Source of the DNA: Enterovibrio paralichthyis
GTDB taxonomy: Bacteria; Pseudomonadota; Gammaproteobacteria; Enterobacterales; Vibrionaceae
Length of the DNA: 64,000 bases
NCBI RefSeq assembly: GCF_019209835.1
Contig: NZ_JAHUTS010000002.1
Location: 248,001 to 312,000 of the forward strand
Reading direction: 5' to 3'
The position numbers and the translations under genes were made by a program. Numbering within the stretch: position 1 is the stretch's first letter; each line of letters begins with the position of its first letter. The notes under the pieces were generated by a model. The model saw nothing but the letters and a program-made list of their open reading frames with translations, made no database searches and was not told where the DNA came from. This document shows positions 50,795 to 58,533 of this stretch, piece after piece.

Positions 50795-52099
50795 ATGAAA
50801 AATGGCATCCCACTGAACATTGATGAAAAGATTTCCATCCCGAAATCGCTTTCTCTCGGTGCCCAACACGTGCTGGCAATGGATCTTTACATTGTTCCTA
50901 TCATTCTTGCCGGTCTGCTTTCCTTGTCGGTGACGGATACCGCAGCGCTTATCCAGATGACTTTTATCGTCGCTGGTCTTTGCACCATTATCCAATCCGG
51001 CTTCCTGTTAAAACTGCCTGTCATGCAGGGGCCTTCTTACATCCCTATCGGTGCGATCGCTGCTATCGGTAAAACCTTGGGCATGGGTGCGGTATACGGC
51101 GCGATGATCCCGGTTGCGATAATGGTTGCGCTGCTGGGTAAACCCCTGAACCTGTTCAGCCGTCTGGTTAAAACCTTTGTCCCACCCATTGTTGGCGGCA
51201 CCGTGATTATCGTTGTCGGTATTTCACTGCTTCCTGTTGCTTTCAACGGCATTTACAGCGCAGACCGCCCGGCCGAAAACATCATGATTGCCATGGCGAG
51301 TATGTTCTCCCTGTGCACCTTTATCCTGCTGGGATGTTTCGTGAAAAAACTGCACTGGTTGCGTCTGGCTTCCGTGCTGGGTGCCATTTTGGTGGGTACG
51401 GCGGTCGCAGCATCTATGGGTATGGCCGATTTTTCCGCGGTTTCAGGCGCAGGTTGGCTTTCGCTTCCTACCCTGCTGCCATTTGGCGAACTGGTGTTTG
51501 ATCCGTTTGCTATTCTGACCATGATGTTCGTTGCCATGATTGTATTGGTTGAAACCACGGGCACCTGGTGTGCCGTCACAGCGGTGACAGGCTCTGACCT
51601 CAGCGATGACCGCCTGAACCGCGGCGCAACAGGTGAAGCAGCAGGCCACTTTATTTGCTCCCTTCTGGGTGGTAGCCCTGTGACGGGTTATTCCACCAAT
51701 GCCGGCATTATCGCGGTAACAGGTGTCGCTTCCCGCCGCGCCATCATTGCCGGTGGCGCCATTCTGCTGGTGCTGGGTTTGGTACCTAAACTCACCAGCC
51801 TGATTGCCTCCGTACCACATGCTGTTATCGCCGGTATTTTCGCTGTTATCTGCGTCGTTATTGCGATGAACGGTTTTCGAGTTATCCAAAGCATTCAACT
51901 GAGCGAGCGCAACATGTTGGTTGTCGGCTTGCCTATCATGCTGGCATTGGGCGCAGTATTGATGCCACGTGAATTGATTTATGCATTGCCTGAGCTGGTT
52001 GGCTATCTGGCAAACTCTGGCATTGCCATTGGCGCGCTTGCCGCCGTTGTTCTGAATTTTGTCCTTCCTGAAGAAGCACCCCAGGAGATTGAAGCGTGA
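50795..52099 (+). CDS. Nucleobase:cation symporter of the xanthine/uracil permease family
   Basis: 434 residues with about 12-14 membrane segments, NCS2/NAT family. The segments MQGPSYIPIGAIAAIGKTLG and GGSPVTGYSTNAGIIAVTG correspond to the substrate-binding half-helices, with conserved Glu in VLVETTGTWCAV. Linkage to guanine deaminase and the PurR box point to guanine, xanthine or hypoxanthine as substrate. Its stop overlaps the next start (GTGA). The untranslated leader from the promoter is about 90 bases. Confidence 0.88.
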   Translation: MKNGIPLNIDEKISIPKSLSLGAQHVLAMDLYIVPIILAGLLSLSVTDTAALIQMTFIVAGLCTIIQSGFLLKLPVMQGPSYIPIGAIAAIGKTLGMGAVYGAMIPVAIMVALLGKPLNLFSRLVKTFVPPIVGGTVIIVVGISLLPVAFNGIYSADRPAENIMIAMASMFSLCTFILLGCFVKKLHWLRLASVLGAILVGTAVAASMGMADFSAVSGAGWLSLPTLLPFGELVFDPFAILTMMFVAMIVLVETTGTWCAVTAVTGSDLSDDRLNRGATGEAAGHFICSLLGGSPVTGYSTNAGIIAVTGVASRRAIIAGGAILLVLGLVPKLTSLIASVPHAVIAGIFAVICVVIAMNGFRVIQSIQLSERNMLVVGLPIMLALGAVLMPRELIYALPELVGYLANSGIAIGALAAVVLNFVLPEEAPQEIEA

Positions 52100-53460
52100 T
52101 TGATATCACCACTATTAAATTTGGCGTTCTGGCCGACACTTTCCACGCACCGAAAAAGGGCGAGATTGAATTTCTGGCAGATTGCCTGATCCTTATCGAT
52201 GAATCTGGCGACATTGCAGCTAAGCTGACAGCGCAAGATACCGGCTATGCGGAAAGCCTAAATACACTGCGTGAAAACCAGCGCCTGACCGTTGTCGAAA
52301 AAGGCCAGTTCCTGCTGCCTGGCATGGTCGACCTGCACTGCCATGCACCGCAATGGCCGCAAGCGGGTAAAGGTTTGGACTTGCCGCTTTATGACTGGCT
52401 GCAAAATTACACTTTCCCACTGGAAAACCGTTTCGGGGATCTGGCTTTTGCTGAACCTGTTTACCGCGATGTAGCCCAAACCCTGTTGGCAAACGGTACC
52501 ACCAGCGCAGTTTACTTTGCCTCTATCCACCGTGAAGCGTCAGAACTGCTGGCGAAAACCAGTTTGTCTTTGGGTCAGCGTGCTTTCGTCGGCAAGATCA
52601 ACATGGATAACCCGGAGCAGTGTCCGGACTACTACCGCGAACCTTCTGTTGAAGATGCCATTGCAGATACCGAGCTGTTTATCCAGAACGTGCGTGGCCT
52701 TAAAGGCAACTGTCACGGATTGGTGAAGCCCGTTATCACGCCACGCTTCGTACCAAGCTGTACCAAAACCCTGCTGGGTGAACTGGGCAAACTGGTTCAA
52801 GCCTACGACGTGCACATGCAAACCCATTGCTCTGAAAGTGACTGGGCGCGTGACTATGCCATTCAACACTTTGGCAAATCTGATATTGAGACTTACGCGG
52901 AATCCGGTCTTCTGAACAACAAGTCGGTATTGGCACACTCAATCTTCCTGACCGAACGTGATGTGGCGATGATGAAGGAATTCGACGCCGGTATCGGCCA
53001 CTGCCCGCTTTCCAATATGTATTTCGCCAACGCAGCAATGCATACCCGTGAGCTGTTAGACAGCGGCGTGAACATTGGTCTGGGCAGCGATATCGCCGGT
53101 GCGCCATCGCCGTCTATTTTCCGAGCGGCTTTTGACGCGGTAAGCCATTCGCGCGTACGTGAAGAAGGTGTAGATACCCGTCTGCCTGCGGGAGCGCGCG
53201 GCGTTTCGGGCTCCCGGGTCAGCTTCTTGGAAGCATTCTGGATGGCAACCGCCGGTGGTGGTCGTGTTTTGAACGAAAAAATCGGCCTGTTTGAAAACGG
53301 CTACCATTTCGATGCGTTGGTGATTAAACCGAGCGCCTTGGGTAACCTGCGCGTCTGGCCTGACATGGATACACCACGGGATATTCTGGAGAAGATCGTT
53401 TCGTTGGCACAAAGCTGCGATATCGACAGCGTATGGGTACAAGGTAAGAAAGTGCGCTAA
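52096..53460 (+). CDS. guaD: Guanine deaminase
   Basis: Hydrolyses guanine to xanthine and ammonia. 454-residue amidohydrolase. The metal ligands are His81 and His83 (DLHCHAPQWP), His in MQTHCSES, His in LAHSIFL, and Asp in GLGSDIAGAPSP. GHCPLSNMYF is typical of guanine deaminases. The start is GTG at 52096, inside the previous stop, so translation is coupled. With the permease upstream it forms a purine salvage operon under PurR. A terminator follows at 53491. Confidence 0.93.
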   Translation: MIDITTIKFGVLADTFHAPKKGEIEFLADCLILIDESGDIAAKLTAQDTGYAESLNTLRENQRLTVVEKGQFLLPGMVDLHCHAPQWPQAGKGLDLPLYDWLQNYTFPLENRFGDLAFAEPVYRDVAQTLLANGTTSAVYFASIHREASELLAKTSLSLGQRAFVGKINMDNPEQCPDYYREPSVEDAIADTELFIQNVRGLKGNCHGLVKPVITPRFVPSCTKTLLGELGKLVQAYDVHMQTHCSESDWARDYAIQHFGKSDIETYAESGLLNNKSVLAHSIFLTERDVAMMKEFDAGIGHCPLSNMYFANAAMHTRELLDSGVNIGLGSDIAGAPSPSIFRAAFDAVSHSRVREEGVDTRLPAGARGVSGSRVSFLEAFWMATAGGGRVLNEKIGLFENGYHFDALVIKPSALGNLRVWPDMDTPRDILEKIVSLAQSCDIDSVWVQGKKVR

Positions 53461-53490
53461 CGGTTTACTGGATACAGAGTAACTGAACAT

Positions 53491-53527
53491 ATATTGCCTG
53501 CCTCGCCAAGAAGCAGGCAATATTTTT
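53491..53527 (+). terminator. Intrinsic terminator after guaD
   Basis: The arms ATATTGCCTGC and GCAGGCAATAT flank an 11-base loop, followed by TTTT. Confidence 0.85.
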
Positions 53528-54030
53528 ATTGGGGATTCACGCTTCTGACAGCGCAGAATTTCAGTACCAATGATTCAACCCCAGCGTTTATTTCGGAACA
53601 AAATCCACGTCACAACTTAACGCCTTTTTAACAGACATCATTCACAAGCCTTAGTATTTATAGAATCCCCACCAAATACCAAATTTAAATCTTATATTTC
53701 ATTGACTTAAAATCATGACATCCCAACTAATTCACCTAGTTATCCACAGATTCTGTTGATAGGTTTACCATAGGCAATTAGCTACAATATTTATATTTTT
53801 CATCTAGTTAAGTTCAATTTTAAGAAAAAATAAATTTTCCTTGACCTGTAGATGAATTCTGAAGTCAGCATTTTTAGTCAAATGATGTGCCGAAACACTG
53901 CTTTGAGGACGAACAAACTGCCGCTACATCACCGTGTTACAGAGATGACGTTATTTTGAAATTAGTTGGGAATGCCTGTTGACAACATGCACTTTTGTAC
54001 ATTTATCGAGCAGGAAATATTCACTGATGG
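53528..54030. other. AT-rich intergenic stretch with one DnaA-box match
   Basis: About 500 bases, clearly richer in A/T than the neighbours and without a credible gene. It contains one perfect TTATCCACA (53740-53748) and a TTGACA -35 candidate (53979-53984), 17 bases before TTTATC. One DnaA box is not evidence of an origin. The composition marks the edge of a probable accessory insertion. Confidence 0.5.
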
Positions 54031-54042
54031 AAGGAGAATTGG

Positions 54043-54141
54043 ATGGCAAACGACCAGAATAACGGCAGCCTGATTTTTGTCTTAGACGAACCAACGCCCT
54101 GCCGCCTCGAACAGCAGACGATCCTCACCAGGATGCGCTAA
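54043..54141 (+). CDS. Candidate 32-residue microprotein or truncated gene start
   Basis: The frame begins MANDQNNGSLIFVLDEPTPC and stops after 32 codons. AAGGAG (54031-54036) is six bases before the ATG, and a TTGACA-N17-TTTATC promoter candidate lies just upstream, so initiation signals are very good. From codon 14 on it runs antisense through the 3' end of the amidase-like gene. It is either a real microprotein or the 5' end of a gene cut off when the adjacent block was inserted. Confidence 0.4.
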   Translation: MANDQNNGSLIFVLDEPTPCRLEQQTILTRMR

Positions 54142-55242
54142 GAGGGAAACGCCCATAAGCGCTCCCTGAATCGATATCGCGGGAATGGTGAGCTGTGCCA
54201 AGCCAGCCACTTCAGCAATGGCGTAGAGCTTGCGTTGGTTAATAAGATAAACATCGCAGACATCGTCGCACGAAGGAGCTGGCCCCGGTGATGTTGGAAG
54301 CATCAGCACCTCTCCACTGGAGAAAAACCCTTGCAGGCTGTCGCTGAAAAACTCCCTTTTCTTCTTCGACTCGACAAACTCTTTAAAGCCCTTATCCCGA
54401 ATCGTTTTCAGAAATGTCCCCGTTTCGTCAGAGAATCTAGGGTTAACCGCATCCAGCCACTGTCCATATTGCATGTCGATTTCCCGGCCGAGGATAGCGG
54501 TGTGGATATTATGGGCCTGAGTAAGGGTAAGTTTGCTCAGGTTGGGCACATCGTTTCGCATGAAATTCAGGCTGGACAGCTTCGTTTCCCATTCAAGCAA
54601 AGCATCATTATCCAGCAACTCCTGAAACAGCGAAGAGGCATATTTGACAGCATTCAGACGCACCGGTCTTGCGGGTTTGGTCCAACATTTCTCAGCGATT
54701 TGCTGTAGTGTCGGCAAGCTACGCGCCATAAAGCCCACTGCGTCAAATGAGGGGGAAAGTGACGCCATGCCACGCAAGTCGACCATTCCCAGAGATGGAC
54801 GATAACCGAACAACCCACAATAAGCTGCCGGAATTAATATGCCCCCACAAACGGCATTACCCACGGCGATGCTAGCTTTACTATTAACGATGGCAAGCGC
54901 TGCGCCTGAACTGGAACCGCCGACCCTTGTCCCTGGGGACATGGAATTTGTCAATTTGGCGAGAAACGGGTTTTGCCCACTGATACTGGTACCAAAATCA
55001 TCGACCTGGGCTTTTCCCACAAGGCGGCAGCCTGATTGCAAAAGCGTCGACACCACGAGCGCATCGTTTTTCGCTTCCTCATGGGATACACACCAATCCG
55101 GTACACCAATACCTGTTACCGCCCCTTTCACGTTAATACAGTCACTGACGACAAGGCGCTGCTTAGACAGCACGCCACCAGCAACCTCAACGCGCTCTGG
55201 TTTGAAAGCATGCAACAGGTAATTGGTTTCCGGTAATGACAT
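54082..55242 (-). CDS. Amidase-signature family protein lacking catalytic residues
   Basis: 386 residues, shorter than usual amidases (about 450-500). The amidase-signature region is recognisable: SPGTRVGGSSSGAALAIVNS and GNAVCGGILIPAAYCGLFGY. However, the catalytic Lys of the usual VKD motif is Ser33 here (LVVSDCINVKG), and the nucleophile Ser of the usual TGGSIRVPA is Gly134 (VCGGILIPA); only the cis-Ser region at 110-112 is kept. It should therefore not be a working amidase and may be a binding protein. GAGG precedes the ATG. It follows the J-domain gene by 63 bases on the same strand. Confidence 0.8.
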   Translation of the reverse strand: MSLPETNYLLHAFKPERVEVAGGVLSKQRLVVSDCINVKGAVTGIGVPDWCVSHEEAKNDALVVSTLLQSGCRLVGKAQVDDFGTSISGQNPFLAKLTNSMSPGTRVGGSSSGAALAIVNSKASIAVGNAVCGGILIPAAYCGLFGYRPSLGMVDLRGMASLSPSFDAVGFMARSLPTLQQIAEKCWTKPARPVRLNAVKYASSLFQELLDNDALLEWETKLSSLNFMRNDVPNLSKLTLTQAHNIHTAILGREIDMQYGQWLDAVNPRFSDETGTFLKTIRDKGFKEFVESKKKREFFSDSLQGFFSSGEVLMLPTSPGPAPSCDDVCDVYLINQRKLYAIAEVAGLAQLTIPAISIQGALMGVSLLAHPGEDRLLFEAAGRWFV

Positions 55243-55305
55243 AGATAACCTCGGTTTCCTTATCTATTCATTAGGTTATATCCAGATTATGAATTTCGCC
55301 TCCTT

Positions 55306-56445
55306 TCAGGAAGCAAAATTCAGGCACCGCTGCAACAGCGCTTCACGGCTGACATTGAACGATTCACTGGTAAAGAATTCATCGTTAATTTTCAGCTTGC
55401 GGCTCTGTAACCAGCTCTCTGCAGAGGAACCTTGTCCGTAAGGGATTTTGTAGACATGGAAATGCTGGTTTTGGTGCATATAAATCAAATTTGCCGCCAC
55501 GCGCAGTGGCTTTAACGGCTCGTTCAGATACAAGGTGAAATCGCCGCTACAGTCATTCACTACGTACGAACCGTTGGTGCTTCGGATAGAAATATACGGC
55601 TTTTCATTTTCAGTGTAGGAAGCCAAAGACCAGACACCTGAGATATCTGTCAGCTGTAAAAACGGCTTCTGAGCCGCTTTGGTTGATTGCTGGTTAGCCT
55701 GTGGTTTGGGAGGGGCTTTAAATGCCATCGTCTTACTTTCTGGCGCAGCATGCACAACCCTTAACGGTGCAGGTGTTGGTTCGGGAGGGGGGGGCTGAAA
55801 CCATGCGGAAACAAACGTCCAGTCAACCATGGTTGCACCCATAAATATAACAGCGAACAGCGCTGACATACTCATTGCAGGCAGCCAGAAACGGTTGAAC
55901 CACTTGAACAACACAGGCATTGAGAAACCACTTTCCTGCGCCAGCTCAGTCTCCAGCACCTCATTTTCTGACAGAGCCCGCCGAAGCTCACCAGCCATTT
56001 TGTTTTGCTCTGCCACCGCAGCTTCTTTTTGTGAAAGAAGGCGGTTCCGTTCTTCTTTCACTAACACCAACTCGCCTTCAAGTTGGGCGATCTTCCGTGC
56101 GTAATCTGCATTGTTCGTAGAGCCGGAAGATGCTGATGATTTCTGCGCTTGTGCAAGTTGCGTTTTTAAAAGTGAGTTAAGCGCACGTAGTTCTTCCCTG
56201 TCTTTTTTTACCTTAGCCAGCTCGCGTTCAAGCTCAGGATTACCACCCGCTGCTGAAGGCAAATTGACGGGTAAATCGCCTTTTCCTTTGGAGATATGAT
56301 CATAAGAATGGCGCACAAGGTGCATCAACGCCTTGGAACCGCCTTTGTCAGGATGAACGCGCAAGGAAAGCAGCTTGTAGCGCTGTTTCGTCACTTCAGC
56401 AGAGTCGCTGGATGTTGTGCCAAGGATGTCGTTAAACGTAGTCAT
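55306..56445 (-). CDS. Membrane-anchored J-domain protein
   Basis: 379 residues. An N-terminal J-domain (1-55) has the HPD motif at 31-33 (LRVHPDKGG) needed to stimulate DnaK. Residues about 68-172 form a charged coiled coil, a single membrane helix lies near 187-209 (WLPAMSMSALFAVIFMGATM), then a Pro-rich stretch (PPPPEPTPAP) and a C-terminal domain of about 120 residues, presumably periplasmic, starting LQLTDISGVWSLASYTENEK. I do not recognise that domain; it faintly recalls lipocalin-like folds. The ATG at 56445 lacks a clear ribosome site. It is the first gene before the dead amidase. An imperfect hairpin overlaps its stop. Confidence 0.78.
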   Translation of the reverse strand: MTTFNDILGTTSSDSAEVTKQRYKLLSLRVHPDKGGSKALMHLVRHSYDHISKGKGDLPVNLPSAAGGNPELERELAKVKKDREELRALNSLLKTQLAQAQKSSASSGSTNNADYARKIAQLEGELVLVKEERNRLLSQKEAAVAEQNKMAGELRRALSENEVLETELAQESGFSMPVLFKWFNRFWLPAMSMSALFAVIFMGATMVDWTFVSAWFQPPPPEPTPAPLRVVHAAPESKTMAFKAPPKPQANQQSTKAAQKPFLQLTDISGVWSLASYTENEKPYISIRSTNGSYVVNDCSGDFTLYLNEPLKPLRVAANLIYMHQNQHFHVYKIPYGQGSSAESWLQSRKLKINDEFFTSESFNVSREALLQRCLNFAS

Positions 56446-56507
56446 CAAGAATTAAAAAATGGTTAAGATTCAACTATATCGGCAGAAGTTAAGATTTCTT
56501 GAGATGT

Positions 56508-56542
56508 AAACAGCGGTTTGAGTCATCAAATTTCCGCTGTTT
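56508..56542. terminator. Hairpin upstream of the J-domain gene
   Basis: The arms AAACAGCGG and CCGCTGTTT extend inward with TTTGA/TCAAA. There is no long T run on either strand. It may isolate the accessory block from the riboswitch transcript. The remaining 56543-56748 shows only a small GGCATT/AATGCC hairpin. Confidence 0.45.
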
Positions 56543-56748
56543 CAAAAATAAGATAGTCCATTCACGCCACCCTGCCCGCCAGATTTTGCAGGCTATGAAT
56601 GCCATCAACATTTAACACTTCAAGATCATTTCGATTTACATACATGCCACATTTTAACGCTTTGGCATTAGAAAATGCCTCAACATCACATTTTTCGTTG
56701 CATTCATGTTTTTGTGATCTATGATGCCATTGAAAATTTGAAGACCCG

Positions 56749-56958
56749 ATGAAGGCTGCTGGAGAGAGATGGCATTGCCATCCGCCGAAGAAGTAAATCT
56801 TTCAGGCACTCATTAACACCGTTTTGGTGTTTGAGTATGGACAGTAGTTGGAGGGGACTCTGGAGAGAGGTAAGCCAGACTTACCCGCCGAAGGAGCAAG
56901 CTCGCCCAGCCAGAAAAGGTTGGATTCGAGTGAAACTCTCAGGCAAAAGGACAGAGGA
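56749..56958 (+). promoter_or_regulatory. Tandem glycine riboswitch
   Basis: Two glycine aptamers in series. Aptamer 1 (about 56749-56848) has CTGGAGAGAGATGG, CCGCCGAAGAAG, TTTCAGGC and GGACAG, with an extra long hairpin (ACTCATTAACACC/GGTGTTTGAGT) between the last two. Aptamer 2 (about 56852-56958) has CTGGAGAGAGG, CCGCCGAAGGAGCAAG, CTCTCAGGCAAAAGGACAG. It controls the alanine/glycine symporter 140 bases downstream, the same arrangement as the V. cholerae VC1422 riboswitch. The direction of the response cannot be read with certainty. Confidence 0.95.
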
Positions 56959-57039
56959 GATAACCGCATAACTTTGTGTTATATACTGCTATTTATTGCG
57001 TCATATACTGCTATTTATTGCGGCTACTCTCCTCCTTTT
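56954..57039 (+). terminator. Riboswitch expression platform with terminator-like helix
   Basis: GAGGAGA (56954-56960) can pair with TCTCCTC (57028-57034) and CCGCA (56964-56968) with TGCGG (57019-57023), followed by CTTTTA. GAGGAGA also overlaps the end of aptamer 2, so ligand binding and helix formation could compete. Confidence 0.6.
56981..57022. repeat. 22-base tandem duplication in the riboswitch expression platform
   Basis: ATATACTGCTATTTATTGCG occurs at 56981-57000 and again at 57003-57022 without mismatch. The second copy supplies part of the TGCGG arm of the terminator-like helix. Confidence 0.85.
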
Positions 57040-57096
57040 AATTTAAGTCCAGGCTTTCAGCACTTTTCTACAAGGCTTGGCGTTAAAGGGGGATTT

Positions 57097-58485
57097 ATGA
57101 ACCACTCGCTATACAACTTTCTACAAACTATCGACAACCTCATCTGGGGTCCACCACTGCTGTTGCTGCTGGTTGGCACAGGTGTGTATTTCACTTTCCG
57201 TCTCGGCGCAATCCAACTTTCCAAGCTACCTTTGGCGCTTTCGTACGTCTTTAAAAAAGAAGAAGGCGTGAAAGGCAATGGTGACGTTTCCAGTTTCGCT
57301 GCGCTTTGTACGGCGCTTTCAGCCACCATTGGTACCGGTAATATCGTCGGTGTTGCTACCGCATTGAAACTCGGTGGTCCAGGTGCGCTGTTCTGGATGT
57401 GGATGGCAGCCCTGTTCGGCATGGCAACCAAATACGCGGAATGTCTTCTGGCGGTGAAATACCGTGAAAAAGATGCCAAAGGCAACATGCTTGGCGGCCC
57501 AATGCTGTACCTGGAAAAAGGTGCCGGTAAGAAATGGCTGGCCCGTCTGTTTGCGTTTTTCACCATTGGTGTAGCCTGCTTTGGTATTGGTACCTTCCCG
57601 CAAGTGAACGCGATTGTGGATGCCAGCTACATCGCCTTCCACATTCCGCATGAAATCACCGCGATTGTACTGACGATTCTGGTGGCGGCCGTCACCATTG
57701 GCGGTATCAAATCTATTGCGGGTCTGGCAAGCAAGGTTATCCCGACCATGACCGTGGTTTACGTCACCGCGTGTGTGGGCATTTTGATCAACAACGCCGG
57801 CGCGATCCCTTCTGCGATCAGTCTGATTGTGGAATCAGCGTTCACAGGACAAGCTGCGAGCGGCGGTTTTGTCGGTGCGACCATTATGATGGCGATTCAG
57901 GCGGGTGTGGCTCGTGGGGTATTCTCCAACGAATCAGGCCTGGGCAGTGCACCAATGGCAGCAGCTTCTGCGCAAACTAACTCTTGTGTGCGTCAGGGTC
58001 TGATCTCTATGGTCGGCACTTTCCTCGATACCATCGTGATCTGTTCGATGACAGGCCTTGCACTGGTACTGACCGGCGTATGGTCAATGGACATTGAAGG
58101 CGCGAAGATGACCACAGAGGCGTTCTCTCTGGGTCTGAATGAAGGTTTTGGCCCTATCATTGTGGCCATTGGCCTGATGTTCTTTGCCTTTACCACTATC
58201 CTTGGCTGGAACTACTACGGCGAACGCTGTGTGGTATACCTGTTCGGTGAGCGTGCTGTGCTGGTATACAAGCTGGTGTTTGTGCTGTTGGTGTTGTCCG
58301 GCGCCTTTATCAAGCTGGATATGATTTGGTTGATTGCTGATATCGTGAACGGTTTGATGGCTGTGCCCAACCTGATTGGTCTTATCCTTCTGCGCCATGT
58401 TGTGGCAGAGGAAACACGCCTCTATTTTGCTGCGCTGAAAGAGCGCGTGACCGGAAGTGAAGAAAGCACCCAGGTTAAGGCCTGA
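57097..58485 (+). CDS. Alanine/glycine:sodium symporter (AGCS family)
   Basis: 462 residues with about ten to eleven membrane segments. The motifs TALSATIGTGNIVGVATALKLGG (cited as TALSATIGTGNIVGVATA), GPGALFWMWMAALFGMATKY and ARGVFSNESGLGSAPMAAAS are hallmarks of AGCS transporters. The ATG at 57097 has AAAGGGGG seven bases upstream; the longer frame runs back into the riboswitch and is not real. The glycine riboswitch implies glycine (and perhaps alanine) as substrate. A bidirectional terminator follows. Confidence 0.93.
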   Translation: MNHSLYNFLQTIDNLIWGPPLLLLLVGTGVYFTFRLGAIQLSKLPLALSYVFKKEEGVKGNGDVSSFAALCTALSATIGTGNIVGVATALKLGGPGALFWMWMAALFGMATKYAECLLAVKYREKDAKGNMLGGPMLYLEKGAGKKWLARLFAFFTIGVACFGIGTFPQVNAIVDASYIAFHIPHEITAIVLTILVAAVTIGGIKSIAGLASKVIPTMTVVYVTACVGILINNAGAIPSAISLIVESAFTGQAASGGFVGATIMMAIQAGVARGVFSNESGLGSAPMAAASAQTNSCVRQGLISMVGTFLDTIVICSMTGLALVLTGVWSMDIEGAKMTTEAFSLGLNEGFGPIIVAIGLMFFAFTTILGWNYYGERCVVYLFGERAVLVYKLVFVLLVLSGAFIKLDMIWLIADIVNGLMAVPNLIGLILLRHVVAEETRLYFAALKERVTGSEESTQVKA

Positions 58486-58490
58486 AGACG

Positions 58491-58518
58491 AAAACAGCGC
58501 TCAATGAGCGCTGTTTTT
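58491..58518. terminator. Bidirectional terminator after the symporter gene
   Basis: The arms AAAACAGCGCTC and GAGCGCTGTTTT flank a 3-base loop. T runs occur on both strands between convergent genes. Confidence 0.92.
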
Positions 58519-58533
58519 CTTTGTATGCTTGGG

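Noticed and set aside
53528..54030. Replication origin suggested by AT-rich DNA and a DnaA box
   Set aside because: A single DnaA box without repeats, replication gene or other origin features is not enough.
56981..57022. CRISPR array or iteron
   Set aside because: Only two directly adjacent 22-base units without spacers, inside a riboswitch expression platform; a local tandem duplication.
56848..57096. Upstream extension of the symporter reading frame (83 extra codons)
   Set aside because: It runs through the glycine riboswitch and the duplicated expression platform; the ATG at 57097 has a strong ribosome site and gives the normal family length.
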